NCBI GenBank assembly: GCA_022825925.1
Contig: JAJDVW010000016.1
Span: 124,001 to 188,000, forward strand
Direction: 5' to 3'
DNA length: 64,000 nucleotides
Origin: Pseudomonadales bacterium
GTDB lineage: Bacteria > Pseudomonadota > Gammaproteobacteria > Pseudomonadales > Azotimanducaceae
Below the pieces are notes generated by a model. It was not told where the DNA came from and did no database searches. It saw only the letters and a list, made by a program, of their open reading frames with translations. The translations under genes were made by a program, and so were the position numbers. Positions 24,404-32,263 of this stretch are shown piece by piece. How positions within the stretch are numbered: position 1 is the first letter of the stretch; the number at the start of each line of letters is the position of its first letter.

Positions 24404-26197
24404 ATGGCCGAAGCCCACCAGGAGCAAGCGCTACGGGAGCAGGACGGGGCGACCACCCCGGAGTCGACGCCGCGTCGGTCGCAGCGCGCCGCCAGACGGC
24501 TCGGCGAGTTGCTCGTTGAGCGCAACGCCGTGCAGGCGGACGATGTCGCCCGCGCGCTCCAGATTCAGCAGTCGGTCGGCGGCAAGCTCGGCGCGCTGCT
24601 GGTCCGCACCGGCGCGCTCTCCGAGGACGTTCTCCTCAGGACCCTCGCCGAGCAGCAGGGCGCGGAGTACCTGCGCGAGCCCGCGGACCTGCCCGAGAAC
24701 CTGACCGTCTACCGCTTCGTCGCCGATTCGCCCATCAAGCTCGACTGGTTCCTCGACCACAGCGCCCTCCTCTGGGAAGAAGAGGAAAGAGAAGAGGAAG
24801 GCGAAGAGGACGGCCAACTCCGCTGCCTCGCCCGCGACATCCGCGACCACGGCCTCCTCGAGACTCTCGCCTACTTCTACCCCGGCCGTCCCGTGTCGTT
24901 CCACCTGGCGGCCAACCACCAGATCGACCGCCTGCTCGACTTCGTCCGCAAGGAGCGGGCCATCGAGAGCCTCTTCTCGGAGGACAACGCCAAGCAGTTG
25001 CGCGAGATGGCGGAAGAGGCCCCCGTCATCGAACTGGTCAACAACCTGCTCTCCCAGGCCGTCGACCTCGAAGCCTCGGACATCCACGTCGAACCGGCCG
25101 AGGAGAACTTCGCCGTCCGCATGCGCGTCGACGGCGTCCTGCACACCCGCCTCACCCAGCCGATCGAACGCTTCCCCGCCGTGGCGTCCCGGATCAAGCT
25201 GGTCTCCGGCATCGACATCGCCGAGCGCCGCCTGCCGCAGGACGGCCGCATCACCGAACGCATCTCCGGCAAGGACATGGACGTGCGCGTCTCGACGGTC
25301 CCCTGCGCGTTCGGCGAGTCCATCGTGCTGCGCCTGCTGGAGAAGGAACGCGACGACCTCACCCTCGCGAACCTCGGCATGGAGCCCGATCACCTCGCGA
25401 TGTTCCGCGCCTGGTCGCGGGCGAGCAACGGTATCGTCCTCGTGACCGGCCCGACCGGTTCCGGCAAGTCGACCACCCTCGCCGGCGCGCTCCAGGAGAT
25501 CGACGAGGGCGTCCAGAAGATCATCACCGTCGAGGACCCGGTCGAGATCCAGATGCCGAGCATCACGCAGATCCAGACCCACGCGGAGATCGGCTACACC
25601 TTCGCCCGCGCCCTGCGCGCCATCCTGCGCCAGGACCCGGACGTCATCATGATCGGCGAGATCCGGGACCTCGAAACCGCCGAGATCGCCATCCGCTCGG
25701 CGCTCACGGGCCATGTCGTCCTGTCCACCGTCCACACGAACGACGCCGTATCGAGCTTCACCCGCCTGGTGGACATGGGCGTCGAGCCCTTCCTGGTCGC
25801 CGCCCCGACCCGCGGCGTGCAGGCCCAGCGCCTCGTGCGCCGCGCCTGCGAACACTGCGCGGTGCCGGCTCCGCCCCCGCCGCTCGCCCAGGAACGCCTC
25901 GCGCACCTCGGCTCCACCGGTCTGGTCGGCGACCGCTGGGTGCGGGTCGAAGGCTGCGACGCCTGCCAGCACACGGGCTACCGCGGCCGCATGGGCATCT
26001 ACGAACTGGTGCCGATGTCGGACGAACTGCAGAACATGATCGTCGGCGGCGCCAACCTGAACGACCTGAAGCGCGTCGCCCACGAGCGCCAGGGCCACCG
26101 CACGCTCCTGCAGGATGGCCTCATCAAGGCCTCCCAGGGCAAGACCACGGTGGAGGAAGTGTCCCGGCTGACGCTCACGGACAGCGGGGCTTCGTAG
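24404..26197 (+). CDS. gspE: Type II secretion ATPase GspE
   Basis: 597 residues. N-terminal T2SSE domain (RLGELLVERNAVQADDVARA), a distinctive acidic insertion of about 17 residues near residue 125 (EEEEREEEGEED), then the PilB-like ATPase with Walker A GPTGSGKSTTLAGAL (about residues 349-363), the Asp box TVEDPVEIQ, Walker B DVIMIGEIRDLETAE, the His box TVHTND and a CxxC...CxxC zinc-binding loop (CEHC, CDAC). It powers pseudopilus assembly at the inner membrane with GspF and GspL. It is the first gene of the cluster and starts about 90 bases after a tRNA-Leu. Confidence 0.96.
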   Translation: MAEAHQEQALREQDGATTPESTPRRSQRAARRLGELLVERNAVQADDVARALQIQQSVGGKLGALLVRTGALSEDVLLRTLAEQQGAEYLREPADLPENLTVYRFVADSPIKLDWFLDHSALLWEEEEREEEGEEDGQLRCLARDIRDHGLLETLAYFYPGRPVSFHLAANHQIDRLLDFVRKERAIESLFSEDNAKQLREMAEEAPVIELVNNLLSQAVDLEASDIHVEPAEENFAVRMRVDGVLHTRLTQPIERFPAVASRIKLVSGIDIAERRLPQDGRITERISGKDMDVRVSTVPCAFGESIVLRLLEKERDDLTLANLGMEPDHLAMFRAWSRASNGIVLVTGPTGSGKSTTLAGALQEIDEGVQKIITVEDPVEIQMPSITQIQTHAEIGYTFARALRAILRQDPDVIMIGEIRDLETAEIAIRSALTGHVVLSTVHTNDAVSSFTRLVDMGVEPFLVAAPTRGVQAQRLVRRACEHCAVPAPPPPLAQERLAHLGSTGLVGDRWVRVEGCDACQHTGYRGRMGIYELVPMSDELQNMIVGGANLNDLKRVAHERQGHRTLLQDGLIKASQGKTTVEEVSRLTLTDSGAS

Positions 26198-26219
26198 CCC
26201 TAGGCGAGACCCGCCCCCG

Positions 26220-27416
26220 ATGCCGGCCTACGATTACGAAGTCGTCGACGCCAACGGCCAGTCCTCGAAGGGACATCTCGAGGCGGAGTCGCCCTCGGAC
26301 GTCGTCCGACGCCTCGCCGCGGCCGGCCACACGGTCGTCGACGTCAGCGAGACGCGCGACGCGGCCCGGGCCTTCGGCCGCCGGCGCCTGCGCGGCGCGG
26401 ACGTCGTCGTCGCGTTCCACGAACTCGCCACGCTCCTCGGCTCCGGCGTGTCCCTCGGCGATGCGGTGCTCGCGCAGAGCCGCGGCAGCCATCACCCGTC
26501 CCTCGTGGCCGCGTTCGACACCATGGCCAGGCACCTCATGCGCGGCGAGCGCTTCCTCGACGCGATGGGCGCGAGCGGACTGCCGCTGCCGGACTACGTC
26601 CATCAGCTCGTCGAGGCCGGCGAGGCGAGCGGCCGCCTGCCGCAGGCCCTGCGCCAGGCCGTCGACCAGATGCAGTACGACCAGCGCGTGGCCGCCGACA
26701 TCCGGGGCGCGCTGACCTATCCCGCGATCCTCGTCGTCGCCGGCGTGACCGCGGTGCTCCTCGTCTTCATCTTCGTCGTGCCGCAGTTCGCGAACCTCCT
26801 CGAAGAGGCGGAGAACCTGCCGCTGCTGGCGGAGTTCGTGCTGCGCGCCGGCGTCTGGTTCAACGCCAACACCTGGCTCCTCGCGGGCACCGTCGTCGCC
26901 GCGGCGGCGTTTGGGACCGTGCTGTTCCGCCGCCGGGCGGTGCGCCAGCGGGTGATGGACATCGTGGGCACGGTGCCGATCCTGCGCGAGTGGCTGTCCG
27001 AGGTCGACACCGCGAAGTGGGCTTCCGTGATGGGCGCGATGCTGGCGAGCCGCGTGGAGCTGATGGACGCCCTGGGGCTCGCGTCGCGCGGCGTGCGCAT
27101 CTCGCGGCGCAAGGTCCTCCTGGAGCGGGCCGTGAACGAGGTGCGCGCCGGCACGCCCCTGTCCGAGGCGCTCGAGCAACAGGACGCCCTCACCCCGACC
27201 GGCTACAATCTCATCCGTGTCGGCGAGCGCTCCGGCCAGCTCGCCGAGATGATGCGCGCGCTGGCCGAGCTCTACGAGGAGAACGGCACGCGGCGCATGA
27301 AGCGGGTGCTGACGCTCATCGAGCCGCTCGCGGTGCTTGCGATCGGCGGCGTGCTCGGCACCATCATGATCGGCTTGGTACTGGCGATTACGAGCGTCAA
27401 TGAACTCGTGCTCTGA
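26220..27416 (+). CDS. gspF: Type II secretion inner-membrane platform GspF
   Basis: 398 residues with the duplicated T2SSF domain (ELATLLGSGVSLGDAVL and VMGAMLASRVELMDALGLA) and three membrane segments near residues 170-190, 220-240 and 365-395 (VLAIGGVLGTIMIGLVLAI). GspF is the polytopic platform that links the GspE motor to the pseudopilus. It starts 22 bases after gspE, and its end overlaps gspG by 17 bases. Confidence 0.95.
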   Translation: MPAYDYEVVDANGQSSKGHLEAESPSDVVRRLAAAGHTVVDVSETRDAARAFGRRRLRGADVVVAFHELATLLGSGVSLGDAVLAQSRGSHHPSLVAAFDTMARHLMRGERFLDAMGASGLPLPDYVHQLVEAGEASGRLPQALRQAVDQMQYDQRVAADIRGALTYPAILVVAGVTAVLLVFIFVVPQFANLLEEAENLPLLAEFVLRAGVWFNANTWLLAGTVVAAAAFGTVLFRRRAVRQRVMDIVGTVPILREWLSEVDTAKWASVMGAMLASRVELMDALGLASRGVRISRRKVLLERAVNEVRAGTPLSEALEQQDALTPTGYNLIRVGERSGQLAEMMRALAELYEENGTRRMKRVLTLIEPLAVLAIGGVLGTIMIGLVLAITSVNELVL

Positions 27417-27921
27417 CTACCCGAAACGGCCGCTGCCGGCGGTCGCCGCAACGCGCCGGCGGAACAGGCGCAACAACCGGCGCAACAACCGGCGAAAGCA
27501 GCGCGGCTTCAACCTCATCGAGCTGATGGTCGTGCTGGTGATCCTCGGCCTGCTCGCCGGTCTCGTCGGACCGCGCCTGCTCGGCAGCGTCGAGAGTTCC
27601 AAGGTGCGCACCGCGGACACGCAGGTGAAGATGCTGAAGGGCGCGCTCCTCACGTACCGACTGGACATCGGCCGCTTCCCCTCGACCTCCGAGGGCCTGG
27701 CCGCCTTGATGGCGCCGCCGGCGGATGCCTTGGAGTACTGGAACGGCCCCTATCTCGACGACGAACTGCCCCTCGACCCCTGGCGCACCCCGTACCGCTA
27801 CGAGTTCCCGGCGGACAACCTGCAGGGCTACGCGCTCTACTCACTCGGCGCCGACGCGCAGCCGGGCGGGGAGGGCAACAACGCGGACATCGGCTACCTG
27901 CCGGACGCAAGCGAAGGGTAG
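27400..27921 (+). CDS. gspG: Major pseudopilin GspG
   Basis: 173 residues. A long basic leader of about 36 residues, rich in Arg and Asn from a 12-base tandem repeat, precedes the prepilin-peptidase site RG|FNLIELMVVLVILGLLAG with Glu5. The C-terminus has the calcium-site signature of GspG (LPLDPWRTPYRYE and SLGADAQPGGEGNNADIGY). It forms the pseudopilus body. The start overlaps gspF. Its TAG stop is part of a GTAG-headed REP-like palindrome. Confidence 0.95.
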   Translation: MNSCSDYPKRPLPAVAATRRRNRRNNRRNNRRKQRGFNLIELMVVLVILGLLAGLVGPRLLGSVESSKVRTADTQVKMLKGALLTYRLDIGRFPSTSEGLAALMAPPADALEYWNGPYLDDELPLDPWRTPYRYEFPADNLQGYALYSLGADAQPGGEGNNADIGYLPDASEG

Positions 27922-27935
27922 GGCGGCCCCGCCCC
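27918..27935 (+). repeat. REP-like palindrome headed by GTAG at the gspG stop
   Basis: GTAG followed by GGGCGG, a 2-base spacer and CCGCCC. The TAG is the stop codon of gspG. It has the same layout as the element at 13019-12995. Confidence 0.6.
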
Positions 27936-27963
27936 TGGCGGAGTCGTGCGAGCACTTGATACG

Positions 27964-27983
27964 GGAGGGGAAAAGCCCCTCCC
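27964..27983 (+). terminator. GC-rich hairpin after gspG
   Basis: GGGAGGGG, AAAA loop, then GCCCCTCCC. A strong stem but no T-run follows, so it may weaken read-through or be a REP-type element, not a full terminator. Confidence 0.45.
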
Positions 27984-28043
27984 CTCGCATGGAACATCCG
28001 ACGTTGGGAGCGTAGGGACCGGCGGCGGGTGTTCCATGCGAGG
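27983..28043. repeat. 14-base perfect inverted repeat around a 33-base spacer
   Basis: CCTCGCATGGAACA at 27983-27996 is the exact reverse complement of TGTTCCATGCGAGG at 28030-28043. The spacer contains GTAGGGACC. The pair looks like a REPIN-type doublet inserted between gspG and the next gene. Confidence 0.75.
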
Positions 28044-28130
28044 ACGGCGTGGCTGGGCCGCGGGCGGAGCCGGCGCCGAGCGCGCGCGAACTGCGTTCGC
28101 GTTGCGAGGTGGCGGGCCGGCCATGGGGCG

Positions 28131-28628
28131 CTACAGAGCTTCTTTCGCCACGATGCCGAGCGTGAAGACCAGGATCGTGCCCATGAACAGCCACAGGCGG
28201 TGGTCGAGGCGGTCCAGCCTGTCTTCGAAGCGATGTTCCAGGCGAGAAACGACCTCGCGGGTTGCCTAGACGGTGCCATCCAGCCGAGAAACGTCCTCGC
28301 GTGTCGCCTGGACGGTTCCCTCCAGCGTCTGGACGGAGCCTTCCAGCCGAGAAACGTCCTTGCGGGTCGCCTGGACGGTGCCATCCAGCGCCTGGACGGT
28401 GCCTTCGAGCCGAGAAACGTCCTTGCGTGTCGCCTGGACGGTGCCTTCCAGCGTCTGGACGGTGCCTTCGAGCCGAGAAACGTCCTTGCGTGTCGCCTGG
28501 ACGGTGCCATCCAGCGTCTGGACGGAGCCCTCCAGCCGAGAAACGTCTTCGCGGGTCGCCTGAATGTGACCCTCCAACCGCCCCATGTCCTCGTGGGTCG
28601 CGTAATCGGGTATCGAGTCGGTCGCCAT
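28131..28628 (-). pseudogene. Membrane-anchored coiled-coil protein interrupted by an in-frame TAG
   Basis: From the ATG at 28628 the frame encodes MATDSIPDYATHEDMGRLEG and then five 21-residue repeats of the type ATRKDVSRLEGTVQTLEGTVQ. At 28268-28266 the repeated CAG (Gln) is TAG. Reading through it, the same frame continues ATREVVSRLEHRFEDRL and ends in a membrane segment (LWLFMGTILVFTLGIVAKEAL) at 28131. One substitution therefore truncates the protein to 120 residues without its anchor. It lies antisense between gspG and gspH. Two other coiled-coil membrane proteins occur at 37524 and 38232. Confidence 0.8.
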
Positions 28629-28812
28629 GGTAGCCCTCCGTGCCGGCATGACGGTTTTGATGACGCGGACGATAGCACGCGCGGTCCGGCGGGAGGGCCC
28701 CTGGAGGCCTGTCGGGCGCGTTTTCAGCGATGTCGCACAACGTGTTGGGGCGATGGCTGTAGTTGGTCGCGGTGACGCTCCGGTTGGTGTACCGTCCCCG
28801 CCTCCGATCTGG

Positions 28813-29277
28813 ATGAGATCAGACCGCATGCGTCGCCGCCGCGTTGCGCCCGGCCCGGTCCCCGCGGGCTTCTCTCTCCTCGAGCTGATGGTCGTCCTGG
28901 CGCTGCTCGGCCTGGTGACCGCGGTCGCCGTGCCCAACCTGCAGCGCCTCTTCGCGAGCGTCTCGGAGACGACGGAGCGTCAGCACATCCTCGACCAGTT
29001 CGAGGCGCTCGGACGGGAGGCGCTCGCGAACGGCCGGGCCTACGTGGTGTTCTCGGAGGCGCCCGACGCGGACACCGTCGCGGGCTATGCCGATTTCGAG
29101 CCGCGCCCGATCGACCTGCCAGAAGCGTGGCGCTTCCGGCTCGACCGCCCGCTCGTCGTGCGCGCGAACGGGTTCTGCCGCGGCGGCGAACTCACGCTGC
29201 TCCACCAGGGTGCGCCGGTCCTGCGCGCGACGCTCGCGCCGCCGTACTGCCGCGTCGAGGTCGATGGCCGTTCCTGA
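28813..29277 (+). CDS. gspH: Minor pseudopilin GspH
   Basis: About 154 residues with the class III leader ending PAG|FSLLELMVVLALLGLVTAV and Glu5. The rest is the beta-rich head of GspH (ALANGRAYVVFSEA, ELTLLHQGAPVLRATL). It sits near the tip of the pseudopilus with GspI, J and K. The start may be 28813 or 28828; neither has a strong ribosome-binding site. It overlaps gspI by 14 bases. The antisense coiled-coil remnant and REP-like sequences separate it from gspG. Confidence 0.85.
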   Translation: MRSDRMRRRRVAPGPVPAGFSLLELMVVLALLGLVTAVAVPNLQRLFASVSETTERQHILDQFEALGREALANGRAYVVFSEAPDADTVAGYADFEPRPIDLPEAWRFRLDRPLVVRANGFCRGGELTLLHQGAPVLRATLAPPYCRVEVDGRS

Positions 29278-29719
29278 GCGGCACCGCCGCCGGAATGCCG
29301 CGCAGGGCGGCTTCGCCCTGCTCGAGGCGATCGTCGCGATCGTCCTGTTCGCCGCGGCGGGAATGGCCCTCTACGGCCTCTTCAACACCAACCTGATCTC
29401 GCTGCTGCGCGTCCACGACGTCTCCCGCGAGGCGCCGGTGGTCCGGTACGCCGTCGAACGGCTCCAGGCGGTCGACCCGCGCCGCACCGAGGCGGGCGTC
29501 TTCGAGGTCGACGGCTTCGGCGTCACCTGGACCGCCCACCTGCTCGAGCCCCCGCGCCAAGGCCAGAACGGCCTGGGCGTCCTCGGCGACTTCGAGGTGG
29601 GCCTCTACGAAATCGAGTTCCAGGTCGCCGACGACGGCCGCCCCCTCGGCACCTGGCGCCTCCGCCACGTCGGCTTCGAAAAAGTCCGCGGCCTCGCCCC
29701 CGAGGGCTTCGTTTTCTGA
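29264..29719 (+). CDS. gspI: Minor pseudopilin GspI
   Basis: 151 residues with prepilin leader QGG|FALLEAIVAIVLFAAAGMAL and Glu5, followed by the small globular domain typical of GspI (VRYAVERLQAVDPRRTE, YEIEFQVADDGRPLGTWRL). It starts inside the end of gspH. Its stop TGA forms TGATG with a possible start at 29719, but the REP-like doublet that follows displaces the real gspJ start to 29926. Confidence 0.87.
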   Translation: MAVPERHRRRNAAQGGFALLEAIVAIVLFAAAGMALYGLFNTNLISLLRVHDVSREAPVVRYAVERLQAVDPRRTEAGVFEVDGFGVTWTAHLLEPPRQGQNGLGVLGDFEVGLYEIEFQVADDGRPLGTWRLRHVGFEKVRGLAPEGFVF

Positions 29720-29730
29720 TGCTCGTACTT

Positions 29731-29914
29731 CGGGACAGGCGCGAAGAGGTTCCTGCGGGGGGGTGGGACATTGGCCCCACTCGCCCGGCACCTTGGACGG
29801 GCTGTCTGTCGTCCGCGCAAACCGACCCGAGGGGCCCCAACGTTCTCGCGGGCGTACAGCGGGACAGGCGCGAAGAGGTTCCTGCGGGGAGGTGGGACGT
29901 TGGCTCCACTCGGC
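29731..29914 (+). repeat. Two near-identical copies of a 55-base REP-like element
   Basis: CGGGACAGGCGCGAAGAGG and the following 36 bases at 29731-29786 recur at 29860-29914 with only a few changes. Each ends in a small hairpin (GTGGGAC...CCAC). The leading GGGACAGGCGCG is the same variant found beside the RAYT gene. The pair separates gspI from gspJ. Confidence 0.88.
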
Positions 29915-29925
29915 GGGGGCGGGGA

Positions 29926-30516
29926 ATGGGTTGTCAGTCGTTGGCGGGTAGCGGCGTTCGGGGGCTCAGTCTGCTCGAGATGCTGGTGGTGATGGTGCTG
30001 GTGACGCTGCTCGGGACGCTGCTGCTGCAGGGGATCGGGTTCTTTTCGGGCAAGTATCTGGTGGTGCAGCGCGCGCGGGCGGACCTGTCCCTGGCGGAGT
30101 TGCAGCAACACTGGTTCGCCTCGAGCGTGCGGGGTCTGACGCCGTATGGGGTGGAGGCGCGGCGCTTCGTGGGCAACGCGCGGGCGTTCCGGGGCATCAC
30201 GCTGGCGCCGCTGCAGGCGGAGCCGGGCATGCCGGTGACGGCGCGCTGGACGATCGACGGTGAGGACGCCTCGGTGTTGCGCTACGCGGAAGACGGTGGC
30301 GTGCCGTGGACGGTGCTGCCCGAGAACGAGGAACGCCTCGTGTTCGACTACGCCGACGCGGCCTATCGCTGGTACGACCGGTGGCCTGTCGAGGCGGCGG
30401 AGGGGGAGTGGACTCCCACCTACATCCGCCTGCGCGCCGAGGGCGAGGGCCCCGTCTGGCTGGCGCGCGTGCAGGCCGATCCGGCACCGCTCCTCACGGA
30501 GGCTGCCCTCCGATGA
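29926..30516 (+). CDS. gspJ: Minor pseudopilin GspJ
   Basis: 196 residues from the ATG at 29926, giving a short leader ending VRG|LSLLEMLVVMVLVTLLG with Glu5 and a GspJ-like beta domain (YAEDGGVPWTVL, VFDYADAAYRWY). The open frame extends upstream to 29719, but that part is encoded by the REP-like doublet and would place about 80 residues before the cleavage site. It overlaps gspK by ATGA at 30513. Confidence 0.85.
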   Translation: MGCQSLAGSGVRGLSLLEMLVVMVLVTLLGTLLLQGIGFFSGKYLVVQRARADLSLAELQQHWFASSVRGLTPYGVEARRFVGNARAFRGITLAPLQAEPGMPVTARWTIDGEDASVLRYAEDGGVPWTVLPENEERLVFDYADAAYRWYDRWPVEAAEGEWTPTYIRLRAEGEGPVWLARVQADPAPLLTEAALR

Positions 30517-31586
30517 CCCCGACGACCACCCGCCGCCGCGCCCCCGGCCGCGCCCGCCGTGCGCGCCCACGCACCACCGCCGCCGGCTTCATCCTCGTAG
30601 CGACGCTCTGGACCCTGGCGGCCCTCACGGTCGTCGCCGCCTACATCGCCAACGTCGTCGAAAGCGACGTGGAACGCGCCATCGCGGCGCGGCAGGCGCT
30701 GGAGAACGAGCTCGACCGCCGCAGCACCGAGGCCACGCTGCTCTACCTGCTCGCCACCGGCCGCATGAGCCACCGCGGCCTGATCCTCGAGACCCCGCAG
30801 CGTTTCACGCCCCCGGGCGAGAACCCGCCGGCGAGCCGCGGCGACGGCGAACTCACCCTCGGGGGCGAGCCGTACGCGGGCCTCGGCCGCACCCGCTTCG
30901 CCCTGCAGGAGGAGAACGGCCTCGCCTCCGTCAACCTGCCGGGCGAACCCCAGTTCGCCGCGGTCCTGAGCCGCGCCGGCGTGCGCCGCGAGGAGTTGCG
31001 CTGGATCGTCCCCCGCATCCGCGACTACGCGGACCTGGACGACAGCCTCTCCCTGAACGGCGCCGAGCGCATCGACTACGCCCGCGGCAACCGCCCCCCA
31101 CCGGCGAACTGGCTCCTCGCGAGCCCCGTGGAGCTCAAGCGCGTCCTCGGCATCGACGGCCTGGTCTCCGACGCCGAGTGGCGCCGCATCCGCCCGCTCC
31201 TCACCGCCCGCGTGGCCGGGCGCTATAACTTCAACACTATGCGCCCCGAAGTCATGGCCGCGCTGCTCGGGGTGGACGAACGCGCCCTGGCCGAACTCCT
31301 CGCCGCCCGGGAGGTCCGCCCGATCGCCGATGTCGACCAGGTCGCCGCCCTCACGGGCCGCCGCCCGAACGTCGACCCGGACTTCGTGAACGTCCGCCCC
31401 TCCATCGCCCTGCGCATCTCCCTCTGGAGCCGGGACGCCCGCATGCGCGAGACCATCGGCCTCACCCTCACGCCGCAGTCGGACACCGCCCCGTGGCGGA
31501 AGGAGTACTGGTACGCGGAAGCGGCCCACGACGCGGCCGCGGTGCTCCGCAGGCCGGCGACGGCGCTGCTCCAGGATCCGGCATGA
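30513..31586 (+). CDS. gspK: Minor pseudopilin GspK
   Basis: 357 residues. The leader ends AAG|FILVATLWTLAALTVVAAYI without Glu5, as expected for GspK, the tip pseudopilin. The large head domain includes FALQEENGLASVNLPG, RDYADLDDSLSLNGAE and the SAM-like repeats (NFNTMRPEVMAALLGVDE). It is coupled to gspJ upstream and to the next gene (ATGA at 31583). Confidence 0.9.
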   Translation: MTPTTTRRRAPGRARRARPRTTAAGFILVATLWTLAALTVVAAYIANVVESDVERAIAARQALENELDRRSTEATLLYLLATGRMSHRGLILETPQRFTPPGENPPASRGDGELTLGGEPYAGLGRTRFALQEENGLASVNLPGEPQFAAVLSRAGVRREELRWIVPRIRDYADLDDSLSLNGAERIDYARGNRPPPANWLLASPVELKRVLGIDGLVSDAEWRRIRPLLTARVAGRYNFNTMRPEVMAALLGVDERALAELLAAREVRPIADVDQVAALTGRRPNVDPDFVNVRPSIALRISLWSRDARMRETIGLTLTPQSDTAPWRKEYWYAEAAHDAAAVLRRPATALLQDPA

Positions 31587-32254
31587 AGAACCCGCGGAGA
31601 GGCGTCTACCTCCTGACGCCGGCCCTATTGGCGGTGCTGGCGATTTTGGGCGTGTGGCTCGCGGATTTGGCCGCCGTACCGTCGGACACACGCGGCGCGC
31701 CCGCGGACACACGCGTTGATCGGGACACACGCACCGGGCCCGCCGCCCCCACCCCACCTCCACCGGGACAACGCCCAACGGCCGAGCCCGCCACCTCGAC
31801 GGCCCCCGGCACCCCCCTCTGGCAAGCCCTCGACGAGAGCGCCGTCCCCACGCTCCCCGACTACGCCCCCGAGTGGTCCACCGAGGGTCGCGTCCTCGTC
31901 CAGACCTCCGCCGCGATGGAGGCCGCCGGCGGCTGGCGCGTCGGCGACCGGCTCACCCTGCCCGTCCCGCAGCTCGGCGCCGTGTACCGACCCCTGATCG
32001 ACGAGATCGACGGCGGCCCCGGCGGCGCGCGATCGGTCCTCGGCATGGTCCGCGGCGACGACGGCCGCGACCGCCGCTACGTCGTCACCGTCGGCCCGGC
32101 GCACGTCTTCGCCTACGTCGACACCCCGAACGGCCCCTACGAACTCAGCGGCGGACGCGAACTGGGCTGGCTGCTGCCCACGTCCAGCATGATGGCCGGC
32201 TTCGACCACAGCGAGCCGGACTACATCCTCCCCGAGACCCACGAAATGCACTGA
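31583..32254 (+). CDS. Membrane-anchored protein of unknown function, T2SS operon
   Basis: 223 residues: one N-terminal membrane segment (residues 9-28), a Pro/Thr-rich linker that contains three copies of the DNA motif GGACACACGC (read as DTR each time), then a globular part with RYVVTVGPAHVFAYVDT, resembling the propeptide region of secreted metalloproteases. It is coupled to gspK by ATGA and lies 9 bases before the large metalloprotease-like gene. It might be a chaperone or split propeptide for that protein. This is inference from position and weak resemblance. Confidence 0.6.
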   Translation: MKNPRRGVYLLTPALLAVLAILGVWLADLAAVPSDTRGAPADTRVDRDTRTGPAAPTPPPPGQRPTAEPATSTAPGTPLWQALDESAVPTLPDYAPEWSTEGRVLVQTSAAMEAAGGWRVGDRLTLPVPQLGAVYRPLIDEIDGGPGGARSVLGMVRGDDGRDRRYVVTVGPAHVFAYVDTPNGPYELSGGRELGWLLPTSSMMAGFDHSEPDYILPETHEMH

Positions 32255-32263
32255 GGAAGGCAC

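Noticed and set aside
28270-28560. Direct repeats of 63 bases that could be taken for a CRISPR array
   Set aside because: There are no unique spacers; the period is 21 codons of a coiled coil and the repeats are in frame.
29719-29925. Start of GspJ at 29719 overlapping the gspI stop
   Set aside because: It would place about 80 residues encoded by the repeat doublet in front of the prepilin cleavage site; the ATG at 29926 gives a normal leader.
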